Assembly: GCF_000007345.1 (NCBI RefSeq)
Contig: NC_003552.1
Span: 496,001-560,000, forward strand
Reading direction: 5' to 3'
From: Methanosarcina acetivorans C2A
GTDB lineage: Archaea; Halobacteriota; Methanosarcinia; Methanosarcinales; Methanosarcinaceae
DNA: 64,000 bases
This document shows, piece by piece, positions 16,628-25,098 of the stretch. Made by a program: the position numbers and the translations under genes. The notes under the pieces are model-generated. The model did not search any database, had not been told where the DNA came from, and was given only the letters and a program-made list of their open reading frames with translations. How positions within the stretch are numbered: position 1 is the first letter of the stretch; every line of letters begins with the position of its first letter.

Positions 16628-17692
16628 TTAATACGAAACCTTCTTTTTCATGAGCCCGTCGATTTTCGTAAGCGTGCCGTGGTGCAGTTCCTTTTTCTCA
16701 AAAGATATGTCTGATTCCTTCAACTTTGCTTCAAGTGTGCTTTCCACGATATTTCTGAGCCTGTCTTTCGGAACCTTTGTAATTGCGGAGAGCAGCCTGA
16801 GTTCGAACTTTTCATTTTTGCGGGGAATAAATTCCACCTGCGGAGTTTCTTCTGAGGATGTCACACTGCCCTTTACCATGAAGTCCGGGAGCTTCAGGGA
16901 AAGTTTGATATGCCCTATAAATTCGGGGTTCATTTCTTCTACCCTGTCCCTTATGGTTTGAAGGCTCTCTTCAATAAGGAACCTGCCTTTTTCAGGGTTA
17001 AGGCTGCAGACCTTGAAGGTATAGAGTACCGAGTGGGCCGAAACTTCCGAAATTTCAATGGAATTTTGCTTTTCCTGTGGAGGTTTCGCGGTCCCGGGAA
17101 CCGAAAGGTGGGCGAGCAGGTTTTCGAACTGTTCATCTCCCAGTTTTGCCGAAAACTTCAGAATTTTAGCTTCAGGGTTCAGTTCGGTAAGCATCTGTTC
17201 TGTTGCCATAACTATTTCCGCAGGGGCTATGTCCACCTTATTTATCCCGAGGATTTCGGCTTCTTTTACCTGGGTCTCAATAAACCTGGGGATTTCTTTT
17301 GCTTCGGTGCCGAAACGCCCCGGGTCTACTATGGTCACAATCGGGGCAAAGGACAATTCGGAGAGCCCCATTATCTCGATTTCTTCCCTTATCTGCCCTG
17401 GAAAAGCAATACCTGTCGGTTCGATAATCACAATCTCAGGCCTGAATTCTTCTTCAAGGGTCTGAAGAGTGTACTGCATACTGATTTTTAAGGTGCAGCA
17501 TATGCAGCCACTTGTCAATTCTTCAGTTTTGATGTCAGGGCTTTTGAGGGTATCTCCGTCAAGCCCTATTTCTCCGATTTCATTTACGATAATAGCAATC
17601 CGTTTTCCGGCATCACTGAGTTGTCTGCTTATTTTCTGAATTGCAGTTGTTTTCCCGCTTCCGAGAAAACCTCCTATGATCATGACTTTCAT
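16628..17692 (-). CDS. CobW/COG0523 metallochaperone GTPase
   Basis: 354-residue G3E GTPase. Walker A is GGFLGSGKTT (7-16), the family's metal-binding CxCC motif is CICC (63-66), Walker B/EPTG follows near residue 90, and the base-specificity motif NKVD lies near 155. COG0523 proteins use GTP hydrolysis to deliver Zn, Co, Ni or Fe to client enzymes; which metal applies here is not decidable. Nickel is a candidate because larB/larC are nearby, and cobalt or zinc because of the corrinoid and zinc methyltransferases in this organism. There is a weak HH pair near the C terminus but no His-rich loop. Flanked by two paralogous winged-helix genes on the same strand. Confidence 0.9.
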   Translation of the reverse strand: MKVMIIGGFLGSGKTTAIQKISRQLSDAGKRIAIIVNEIGEIGLDGDTLKSPDIKTEELTSGCICCTLKISMQYTLQTLEEEFRPEIVIIEPTGIAFPGQIREEIEIMGLSELSFAPIVTIVDPGRFGTEAKEIPRFIETQVKEAEILGINKVDIAPAEIVMATEQMLTELNPEAKILKFSAKLGDEQFENLLAHLSVPGTAKPPQEKQNSIEISEVSAHSVLYTFKVCSLNPEKGRFLIEESLQTIRDRVEEMNPEFIGHIKLSLKLPDFMVKGSVTSSEETPQVEFIPRKNEKFELRLLSAITKVPKDRLRNIVESTLEAKLKESDISFEKKELHHGTLTKIDGLMKKKVSY

Positions 17693-17925
17693 GTTTTTCT
17701 ATCCTTTTTTATCCTGAAAATTATCCTGAAAAGAGATTCCGTATAAGAAGATCCCGTATAGGTAGATTCTGTGCAAGAATCTTTTATTTAGGGCTGACAA
17801 GTATAATATATTTACTCATATATATAAAATTGGTAAAGCCTTCTATCCAGGTGGTTATAACAAATGAAAACCGGTAAATATTCAAAACGATCCCGAGCTA
17901 ATTTTCCATCCGGGCTGCAAACTTT

Positions 17926-18231
17926 TCATAGTTTGGGAAGCACCTTCAGCCCGAGTTCGGTCAGCCTGTAAACGCCTTTTTCGTCTTGGAAGAGAAAATC
18001 AGCACTGATCAGAATTTCAGTGTGGAACTTTAAAGCAGCTTCATCGAGACCTGTTTCTTTAAGAAGCTCTACTTTCCTTTTCCCGAGAAAACAAACAGTT
18101 CTCATTATATTTCTGCGGGTCTGGCTGGATGCTGCATTGTAGGTTTTTTCACATTTTTCCTGCATCAGTTCTTTTTCGGTTTTTACCTGCGAATCCAGAA
18201 AAAGGTCAATTTCATCTATTTCTTCCATCAT
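17926..18231 (-). CDS. Winged-helix-like protein, paralogue of 16183
   Basis: 101 residues. The same architecture as the protein at 16183: acidic N-terminal helix, RRNIMRTVCFLGKRKVELLKE helical core and a VYRLTELGLKVL wing. Without close characterised homologues I can only call it a probable DNA-binding or adaptor protein. It lies 230 bp upstream of the GTPase on the same strand. An alternative first Met one residue later makes little difference. Confidence 0.6.
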   Translation of the reverse strand: MMEEIDEIDLFLDSQVKTEKELMQEKCEKTYNAASSQTRRNIMRTVCFLGKRKVELLKETGLDEAALKFHTEILISADFLFQDEKGVYRLTELGLKVLPKL

Positions 18232-19481
18232 TAATGCCTTCCTGTGCCGTAAAAATGTCCTTTGAAATTCGGGAGGGTAAATATATAATTATTTTGATTT
18301 TGTTTTCCCGGTTTAAGGATACGGAATTTTTTAAAGGAAGTCTGTGTAATCGTTGTTGGGGCAATAGTTGCCTGCCGGGTGTTTTCATTTTCCTTTCTGC
18401 TTTAAGCACGCAGGCTCGGGCGTCGCTCAGGGCGTGGAAATGAATCACAAAAATAGTATTCATTGGTCATCGGTTAAGGAATTTTCTTGCCTGAAGGATA
18501 TCGATTTTGCACCAAAAGTCGCCTTAAATTTTGTCCTTTTTACATGAAATCGATATCCAGTTCCAATCACCAATGGGATACAGTTTTTGAGAACTGTTAC
18601 GAAAATGGAGGCAATTTATCATGATTCCTCACTTAACCGAAGACGCATGAAATAGTATTATATAATACAATAATTTGGAAGTAATATCTCTAGAAACGAT
18701 GTATGAACAATATCTTGGAAAGAAATATCTTTGGAATAATATTTCTTAAAACAGTGTCAATAGTTTCAGAAAAGATTCACAAATTACTAACTGTTGCAGA
18801 AATTTCCTGAAAATAATTTTGCGTTCCCATCCAAAAACCTGGAAGTTCCGAACGGCTTTAAATGATGCTTTTTTTGTCTGGGAAGAGATATTGAGGTACT
18901 GGACTCACGGGTTGCGAGTTGTTTATTTATTTTATCCCTTTACTTGCGGAGTGGATCTTGTACTAGTGTGGGGTGTTGAAGGGATGAGAACGCAAGTTAT
19001 ACTATGCACTTCATGTATATAACACTTTTGTAATTATATGTAACACATAATGTTATTTTATTCTCGTATCATTGTTACCTCTATCTAACTTTAACTCACT
19101 GGTATAATATTATAGAACCTTTATAACCTCTCCAAATCTCGGGAAAAATCAGTATCTTATGCCCTCTTATTTCCCATATTTGCATCGGAGTTTAAAGATG
19201 TTCGGAAATAAATCCGGCGTTTCTTTCCTGCAAAAACGGCTTTGAAAATAGATTATAAAATTTGGTTTATAACACAAATTCTTGATATGTAATGGTGTGA
19301 ATTCTCTTTTTTTTGGATCTGGACTCTCTATAAAAAATTTCTATAATATTGATTCTTAGAACCAATTATGGAGTAGTGTTCAGAATAAGTACGAATAAAG
19401 TCCGAGTTTTAAGAAAAACAGAATATGCTGGAAAAATCCAGCAGAATTGCAGAGTATTCATTTTATAGTCCCTGGGAATTT
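18232..19481. other. 1.25-kb gene-poor region with inverted repeats
   Basis: AT-rich, without a convincing gene. It contains two structured segments: a nested inverted repeat at about 18463-18574 and a 175-bp piece bounded by near-identical inverted ends TTGCGTTC(C/T)CATCC (about 18820-18993), possibly a second MITE type. Confidence 0.5.
18496..18558. repeat. 12-bp perfect inverted repeat
   Basis: GGATATCGATTT (18496-18507) and AAATCGATATCC (18547-18558) are exact inverted copies 39 nt apart. Outside them CATTGGTCATCGG (about 18463) and CCAATCACCAATG (about 18562) form a second, imperfect pair. Confidence 0.55.
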
Positions 19482-19988
19482 TTATTGCCCCTGGGAATAT
19501 TCCATCACATTGCCTTCTTCATCTACGATTTTCATTTTGCCGTCTTTCATGCTCATTTCGGATATTACGTCTCCCGAAGAGTCATAAGCAGTCCAGAAAT
19601 AGGTTGCTCCGTCTTCGGACCATAAATATTCAATGCTGGAGACATCTTCATCTTCGACGTTAGTCTCATAAACGGCTTTGCACATCAGGACCCCATCAAC
19701 AGTTTCGGTCCCTACGATCTCCATTGTTACTTCCTCGCCTGTCTGGGGGTTTGTTGACTTCCAGGAAGATCCTACAGCACACCAGTTGCTGGTGTCTCCG
19801 CTAACCATTTCCACTTCAACGTTTTCTTCATTTTCGGTGTCTTCTGCAGAAGCCTCTTCTTCGTTTACTTCTTCAATCGATTCTTCCGGAACATTTGTGT
19901 CCTCTTCGCTGTTGTCACTACACCCCGAAGAAACAGCAAAGATGGCACATATGAGTATTACCAGTACTGGAAACCACTTCTTAAACAT
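19482..19988 (-). CDS. Acidic lipoprotein of unknown function
   Basis: 168-residue precursor with an N-terminal membrane segment ending in a lipobox (VSSGC, Cys23), so it should be exported and lipid-anchored. After a 35-residue Glu/Ser/Asn linker comes a beta-rich domain (about 60-165) with the aromatic-rich NWCAVGSSWKS and YLWSEDGATYFWTAYDSSG stretches; the repeated W/Y strands suggest a small beta-sandwich or barrel. No family recognised. It is monocistronic, with a purine-rich AGGAGGAG ribosome site on the minus strand. Confidence 0.75.
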   Translation of the reverse strand: MFKKWFPVLVILICAIFAVSSGCSDNSEEDTNVPEESIEEVNEEEASAEDTENEENVEVEMVSGDTSNWCAVGSSWKSTNPQTGEEVTMEIVGTETVDGVLMCKAVYETNVEDEDVSSIEYLWSEDGATYFWTAYDSSGDVISEMSMKDGKMKIVDEEGNVMEYSQGQ

Positions 19989-20198
19989 AAATCTACTCCT
20001 CCTCTATTAACTTCAAAATTTAAATAGCATTTATTTTATTTATATGTGCTTACTTTGACTTTTCCCGGGAAAAAAGGCTTTTTTTCGGGCCGGATATCCT
20101 AAATTAATATTCAACGAAAAGAGTCTTCCTTATTTCAAAGCTGGCTCCAGACTGTTTAAATTATATTTTCAGAATAATTTATATACTATCTGGTGGAG

Positions 20199-21248
20199 AT
20201 GACAAACAGGCCGGAACTACAGGAAAAAATAACTATTTTGAGGAACATCCGAATGCAAGGCACGCAAATTACTCCGGAAATAAAGGCTTTTCTGATCTCT
20301 ACAGGTTCCGTTTCCGTGGACCCTTCGCTGATTCCAAGGGCACGAGGTTCTACTGCAGGTCCTGGAGCAGGTACCAGCTCCGTCTTTTTCAGGTCAGGGA
20401 AAAAGCGAGTCCGGCTCAGTGTAAATAAGAACTCCCTGCTTTCCATCGAAGCCGCAGGAGAGGACGGAACAGTTGCGCTTTTACATGAAGGAAAAGAACT
20501 GCTCAGGGGAAAACTTGAGCCTGCTCCTGCCCACTGCCCTGAGCAGGCTTTCATCACGCTCTGCGAGAGGTGTATCTTTGACTGCAAATATTGCCCTGTG
20601 CCCAAACTTCAGGGGCATGTCAAAAATGAAGAGGAAGTCCTGAGCATAGTTGAGGAGGTCATGAAAGCCGGAACTCTCAAAGCCATCTCTCTTACTTCCG
20701 GAGTAGAGACCTCAATCGAAGGGGAAGTTGAGCGTGTGCTCGAGCTGCTTCCTGCTCTCAAAAAATACAATGTCCCAATAGGAGTTTCGGTTTATCCGAC
20801 CGAAGGCTGTTCCCGCAAATTTTATGATGCCGGAGTTGCCGAAGTCAAATACAATGTTGAAACCATGGATAGAGAGATTTTCCGGAAAGTCTGTGGAGAC
20901 CTTTCCCTTGACTATATCCTGGACCGGCTCAAAGAGGCTGTAGAAATTTTCGGAAAAAACAGGGTCTTCAGCAACTTTATAATCGGGCTTGGGGAGAGCG
21001 ACGCTACTGTCCGGGAAGGAATCGAAACCCTTGCAAAGATAGGAGTAATCCCCATCTTACGCCCGGTAAACCCTCACCCTCTCAGGTCCAGAGACTGCTT
21101 TACCGAACGCCCGTCTCCTGAACGCCTTTTGAAACTTGCGAAAATGGAAGCTGAGATCCTGAAGAAATACGGGCTTGATCCCGGACTTGCGAAGACGATG
21201 TGCCTGAAATGCACAGGTTGTGACCTTGTACCCTTTGTAGACTTCTGA
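20199..21248 (+). CDS. Radical SAM protein, biotin-synthase-related
   Basis: About 350 residues. The S-adenosylmethionine radical cluster motif is CIFDCKYC (CX3CX2C; Cys125, 129 and 132 from this start), preceded by a 110-residue N-terminal domain. A second Cys group, CLKCTGC, at the extreme C terminus could bind an auxiliary cluster or zinc. The core resembles COG2516 (biotin-synthase-related radical SAM) proteins, whose substrates are unknown. A GTG two codons earlier (20193) is an alternative start. There is no properly spaced Shine-Dalgarno, but a TATA box (TTTAAATTATAT, 20156-20167) lies about 30 bp upstream, so the mRNA is probably leaderless. An IS5-type element landed 45 bp after the stop. 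Confidence 0.85.
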   Translation: MTNRPELQEKITILRNIRMQGTQITPEIKAFLISTGSVSVDPSLIPRARGSTAGPGAGTSSVFFRSGKKRVRLSVNKNSLLSIEAAGEDGTVALLHEGKELLRGKLEPAPAHCPEQAFITLCERCIFDCKYCPVPKLQGHVKNEEEVLSIVEEVMKAGTLKAISLTSGVETSIEGEVERVLELLPALKKYNVPIGVSVYPTEGCSRKFYDAGVAEVKYNVETMDREIFRKVCGDLSLDYILDRLKEAVEIFGKNRVFSNFIIGLGESDATVREGIETLAKIGVIPILRPVNPHPLRSRDCFTERPSPERLLKLAKMEAEILKKYGLDPGLAKTMCLKCTGCDLVPFVDF

Positions 21249-21293
21249 TTCAGGCATGTCCTTATTCATGTATGGCTTCATATAATGCATTAA

Positions 21294-22162
21294 GTGTCTA
21301 TCCGAAAAGTATTTTACTTACGATTTAGGGTAATGTTTTGTAGTGACAAAACGAAAAACGGAACACGACTACGAGATCTCTGATGAATTGTGGACTAAAA
21401 TAAAAGCTTTACTGCCATTGCCCAAACCTAAAAAGAAGGCTGGAAGACCGCGAGAGGATGATCGGAAAATAATGAATGGCATTTTCTACCTCCTTCGTAC
21501 AGGTTGCCAATGGAAAGCGTTGCCAAGATGTTATGGAGCACCAAGCACTGTACATGATCGATTTCAGGAATGGCAAATATCAGGCTTATTTGAGAAAATA
21601 TGGCAATTAGGTCTGCTGGATTATGATGATGAAGAAGGGCTAGAGTGGGAATGGCAAGCTATTGATGGAGCTATGACAAAAGCACCATTGGGTGGAGCTG
21701 GAACAGGAGCAAATCCTACTGATCGTGGCAAAAAAGGTACAAAAAGGAGTCTGTTAACAGACGGAAAAGGTATACCGCTTTCTGTTGTTGTGGATGGTGC
21801 CAATCGTCACGATAAAATGCTTGTGAAAGGGACTCTTGATGCCATTATTATTGAAAGACCTTCGCATAAAGTAACTCAGAATATATGCATGGATAAAGGA
21901 TATGATTTTCCTGATATCAGACAATTGGTTAATGATTATGGATATACTGCTCATATCAGGAAACGTGGAGAAGAAAACATAAAAATAGATATACCAGGTT
22001 ACAGGGCAAGAAGGTGGGTAGTGGAAAGGACACATTCTTGGCTGAATAGATTCAGGAGGCTGCTGATTAGATGGGAAAAGAAGATTGAGAATTATCTCGC
22101 AATGCTACATTTAGCATGCGCATGGATAACTTTCAGAGCAGCGGGACTTTTCGGATAGGCTC
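21294..22162 (+). mobile_element. IS5-family insertion sequence, complete
   Basis: 869 bp. The terminal inverted repeats are GTGTCTATCCGAAAAGT (21294-21310) and, reversed, GAGCCTATCCGAAAAGT (22146-22162), 15 of 17 identical. A 3-bp target duplication TAA flanks the element (21291-21293, 22163-22165). It carries one intact transposase gene. The DNA on each side also shares an imperfect 30-bp direct repeat (TTCATGTATGG(C/T)TTCATA...). Confidence 0.9.
21343..22158 (+). CDS. IS5-family DDE transposase
   Basis: 271-residue single-frame transposase. The N-terminal domain (YEISDELWTKIKALLP, then GRPREDDRKIMNGIFYLLRTGCQW) is typical of the IS5 group. The catalytic triad reads Asp108 (AIDGA), Asp184 (MDKGYD) and Glu229 (VERTHSWLNRFRRL). 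It starts with GTG and has no lesions, so the element could still move. The stop lies inside the right inverted repeat. Codon use does not stand out strongly from the neighbours, but the gene is less GC-rich than the radical SAM gene before it. Confidence 0.95.
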   Translation: MTKRKTEHDYEISDELWTKIKALLPLPKPKKKAGRPREDDRKIMNGIFYLLRTGCQWKALPRCYGAPSTVHDRFQEWQISGLFEKIWQLGLLDYDDEEGLEWEWQAIDGAMTKAPLGGAGTGANPTDRGKKGTKRSLLTDGKGIPLSVVVDGANRHDKMLVKGTLDAIIIERPSHKVTQNICMDKGYDFPDIRQLVNDYGYTAHIRKRGEENIKIDIPGYRARRWVVERTHSWLNRFRRLLIRWEKKIENYLAMLHLACAWITFRAAGLFG

Positions 22163-22165
22163 TAA

Positions 22166-23392
22166 GTTTGATTCATGTATGGTTTCATAGAATGAATTAC
22201 CGGTCTGGAACAGTAATTCTCTCTAAATTCCAAACTCTCGTTTTTAATTTTTACTATTTGAGAGGTGTCTTTATCTTTTTACAGGTTTTCAACCCCTTCT
22301 CTGGAACTCTTCAATTTTCTTTCTCTCCTCCAGCAGGCACCCCATTGTTTCCACTGGAGACATTTGCAGATTAACTTTTTTTATGATCTGTATTTTCTTC
22401 TGTTCTATGACATTTCATCTTTTTTCTATATATTTTCTCAATTGTTTCACTTATTTCTGTTTTCAGAGAAGAAACTTTTTTTACTCACTCTGCTATTGTT
22501 TTAGACTGTAATGACTTCTTACATGTATCTACACTCTCGAGAAGCCTTCGTATTCACAAAAATTCCCTTTCCCTTGCCTTTTTCTTTAGTTTACCCGGAT
22601 GTTATTCTCTTAACTCCTCACAAGACACAAACCTCACATTTTTCCCTACAGGTAGTAATTTTCAAACCCCCTTATTTCCACTGGAATCTACAGGTAAACA
22701 AATACTCTTTTTCCGGTGTATACAATAGCAGGTTCCTGATCTGGTAAACTTTCAATGGAAGGAAAACTTATTTTGAAAAAAAAGTTCATATTGTTGAAAG
22801 TCTCACATCCATCTATTTAGATTGAAGTTCCTGATAAGGTCAATGCAATTCCGGACATATCCTGACAGGGGTTTCGGAGATGTCTCTAATAAGTTCCGGG
22901 GGCATCATTCAAAAGTTGTAATTCTATGTGAACAAAATAACGAAAAAAGATTAAAAAGGCTTATCCTGTCAAGGCTTTTCGGCTAAGGCCTTTCGGCTAA
23001 GGTTTTTTGGTTAAGGCCTATTGGTTAAGGTCTATTGGTTAAGACTTACCCAATCAAGGTTTACTCAGTTAAAAACACCGGAGCGAGTCGAGTTGAAACT
23101 TAAAAATCTGGTTAGGTATTCTTCGCTTTTTCTAAAGCTGAGTTGAGTTTCTAAGGTCAACTCCTCACTTTTGTTCGTTAAATCTCTTAAGAAGGATTTT
23201 TCCTGAAAAAGAGCTGCTCCTCCATTTCTGATGGAAGGGTAAGGGAAAATTCCTGAATGGTAAATTTCCCGCTCCCTCATATCTGAAATTCGGATTTTAC
23301 TTAAGTCCATTCGAAACTCAGATTTTATTTAAGTTAATTAGTTTCAAAATTTATTTTAATAAATTACCTTGTTTACCTTAAACATTCAGGTG
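22166..23392. other. 1.2-kb gene-poor, pyrimidine-rich region
   Basis: No gene I can support. 22250-22600 is strongly T/C-rich on the plus strand. 22969-23068 is a 14-bp tandem repeat listed separately. A small minus-strand frame at 23065-23310 has no ribosome site or family. Confidence 0.6.
22969..23068. repeat. 14-bp degenerate tandem repeat, seven copies
   Basis: Consecutive units: TCAAGGCTTTTCGG, CTAAGGCCTTTCGG, CTAAGGTTTTTTGG, TTAAGGCCTATTGG, TTAAGGTCTATTGG, TTAAGACTTACCCA and a diverged seventh unit. The shared core is YTAAGG-N6-GG. Non-coding in any supported frame. Confidence 0.8.
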
Positions 23393-24196
23393 TCAGACAT
23401 TGCTGCCCAGTTTTATCACTTCTTCTGTGGTCATGCCTTCGTGAACGATCTTTGCAATTCTCCGCACAAGGCCTGTGGGGTCTTCTGCCTGGAAAACGTT
23501 TCTTCCGATTGCGACACCCCTGCCACCTGCTTCAAGAGAGCCTTCGATCATTTCCAGCAGTTCCTTTTCCGAGCCCATCTTGGGCCCGCCTGCAATAATC
23601 ACAGGTACGGGACATCCACTGACAACCTCTTTGAAAGTTTCAGGGCTTCCGGTGTAGTTTGTTTTAACGATATCTGCTCCGAGCTCGGCCCCGATTCTGG
23701 CTGCGTGTTTTACAACATCCACGTCGTATTCGGAACGGACCTTTTTCCCGCGCGGATACATCATTGCAAGGAGGGGGATTCCCCATTCATCGCATTTTCC
23801 TGCAACATAACCGAGATCCTGCAGCATTTCAAATTCGTCCTCAGCCCCTATGTTAATGTGGACCGAGACGGCATCAGCTCCGACTTTTATGGCTTCTTCC
23901 ACAGTCGTTACAAGCACTTTATGGTTCGGGTCAAGAGCAAGAGATGTTGAAGCTGAGAGGTGGATTATAAGGCCCACATCGTGCCCGTATCCTCTGTGCC
24001 CGTGTTTGGCAAGCCCCATATGCCCGAGAACGGCATTGGCCCCCCCCTCTGCAACCTTATTTACAGCTTCCTGAAGGTTTGTAAGCCCTGAAATTGGACC
24101 GGCCCCGACTCCATGGTCCATGGGAATGATAATAGCATTACCTGTATTCCTGTTGAAAATACGCTCAATCCTTACGGATTTCCCTATAGTACTCAT
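23393..24196 (-). CDS. 2-Amino-3,7-dideoxy-D-threo-hept-6-ulosonate synthase
   Basis: Class I aldolase of the archaeal DKFP pathway. It joins 6-deoxy-5-ketofructose 1-phosphate with aspartate semialdehyde, the first committed step toward 3-dehydroquinate and the aromatic amino acids in methanogens. The 267-residue protein has the acid/base PMDHG (Asp27, His28), Tyr147 in MMYPRG and the Schiff-base Lys178 in DIVKTNY, with the phosphate-binding IAGGPK and [10 protein letters not shown] loops near the C terminus. Length is typical. The next pathway gene (the AroB'-type dehydroquinate synthase) is not beside it. Asd at 14626 makes its co-substrate. It appears to be monocistronic. Confidence 0.93.
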   Translation of the reverse strand: MSTIGKSVRIERIFNRNTGNAIIIPMDHGVGAGPISGLTNLQEAVNKVAEGGANAVLGHMGLAKHGHRGYGHDVGLIIHLSASTSLALDPNHKVLVTTVEEAIKVGADAVSVHINIGAEDEFEMLQDLGYVAGKCDEWGIPLLAMMYPRGKKVRSEYDVDVVKHAARIGAELGADIVKTNYTGSPETFKEVVSGCPVPVIIAGGPKMGSEKELLEMIEGSLEAGGRGVAIGRNVFQAEDPTGLVRRIAKIVHEGMTTEEVIKLGSNV

Positions 24197-24307
24197 AGGC
24201 TTTGATATACAAATCAGATGATATATACTTTATCTATATATTTTCGACAGACCCCCTTCTCCGGCCTTCTAAACACTGTCCTCTTTCCCGGAGGTCAATC
24301 CCGAAAA

Positions 24308-24823
24308 TCATTTTGTATTTTCGTTCTGGTATACTCCGGAATAACCTTCTTCTACTTCGCTGTTAAGAGTATAGAAAAGGAGCTGCATGATCCTGGCGTT
24401 TTTCTTCAGCCTGAAGCCTGCGGAGTTGTAAACTACAAGCATGGATTCGCTTCGCCCCCTGTACCCGGCATCCCATACCGCGGTTTCAAGGGTTGCCCCG
24501 CAGCGAATGAGGCTTGACCTGGGTTTTGCAATTGCAGCCAGGTTCATGGGAATATTTACGATTTCATTAAATATTACTTTATAAATCCCTTTGGGTAGAT
24601 GGATCCAGTCGTCGTCCTCAAACTCAAGAGGTTTTGCGTCGGGAACCTTTCTTTCAGAGTTGTCAAAGTCGACAGCTCCGACACCCTCTATTGTCTTAAT
24701 CTCTTTCAGGGTAAGTTCAAGCCCGTTTGGCTGGATCTGGGTTTCGATATCAACTGCATTTTCAAGCAAATGAGGAGTTGCCTGTATAAGTTTTCTCAGT
24801 TCATTGCTGGATAGGAGAGTCAT
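24308..24823 (-). CDS. dUTPase/dCTP-deaminase family nucleotide hydrolase
   Basis: Homotrimeric dUTPase-fold protein that should clear dUTP or deaminate dCTP. From the Met at 24823 (TLLSSNELRKLI...) it has 171 residues, the normal length. Key stretches are QPNGLELTL (substrate binding), AKPRSSLIRCGA (motif 2) and WDAGYRGRSE (motif 3), with a C-terminal LNSEVEEGYSGVYQNE tail. The frame is open upstream to 24931, but those 36 residues are hydrophobic, low-complexity and outside the fold. No Shine-Dalgarno precedes the chosen ATG, so a leaderless message is likely. In archaea this branch is usually annotated dUTP diphosphatase; the deaminase alternative cannot be excluded by eye. Confidence 0.85.
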   Translation of the reverse strand: MTLLSSNELRKLIQATPHLLENAVDIETQIQPNGLELTLKEIKTIEGVGAVDFDNSERKVPDAKPLEFEDDDWIHLPKGIYKVIFNEIVNIPMNLAAIAKPRSSLIRCGATLETAVWDAGYRGRSESMLVVYNSAGFRLKKNARIMQLLFYTLNSEVEEGYSGVYQNENTK

Positions 24824-25098
24824 TGGAAACTGTAATTGTAAAGATTCTTTATTATCATTTCGGACTTCCTCTTCTCTCTCACTTATTTTTATATTGACTA
24901 TTATTATTATTTTAACTATTATTCTGTACAAGTATTTATGAAAAGGTTTATTGTTTTTGGGTTAATTAGTAGTTAAATTAGTAGGTAAAATATAGTATCT
25001 GTTATATGGTCTTGACGACGTCTTGATAATCTCTTGATATATCTGGATAGTATTCTTTATCGTGTTTGATATAAGGGCTTAATAAGAGGCTGCTAAAA

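Noticed and set aside
18819-19022. 67-codon frame
   Set aside because: It lies within an inverted-repeat-bounded segment and shows no recognised domain or ribosome site.
22168-22747. Open frames rich in Phe, Ser and Leu on the plus strand
   Set aside because: They come from T/C-rich low-complexity DNA in several frames at once, without ribosome sites or any family.
23065-23310. 81-codon minus-strand frame
   Set aside because: Overlaps the end of the 14-bp repeat array, with no ribosome site and no family.
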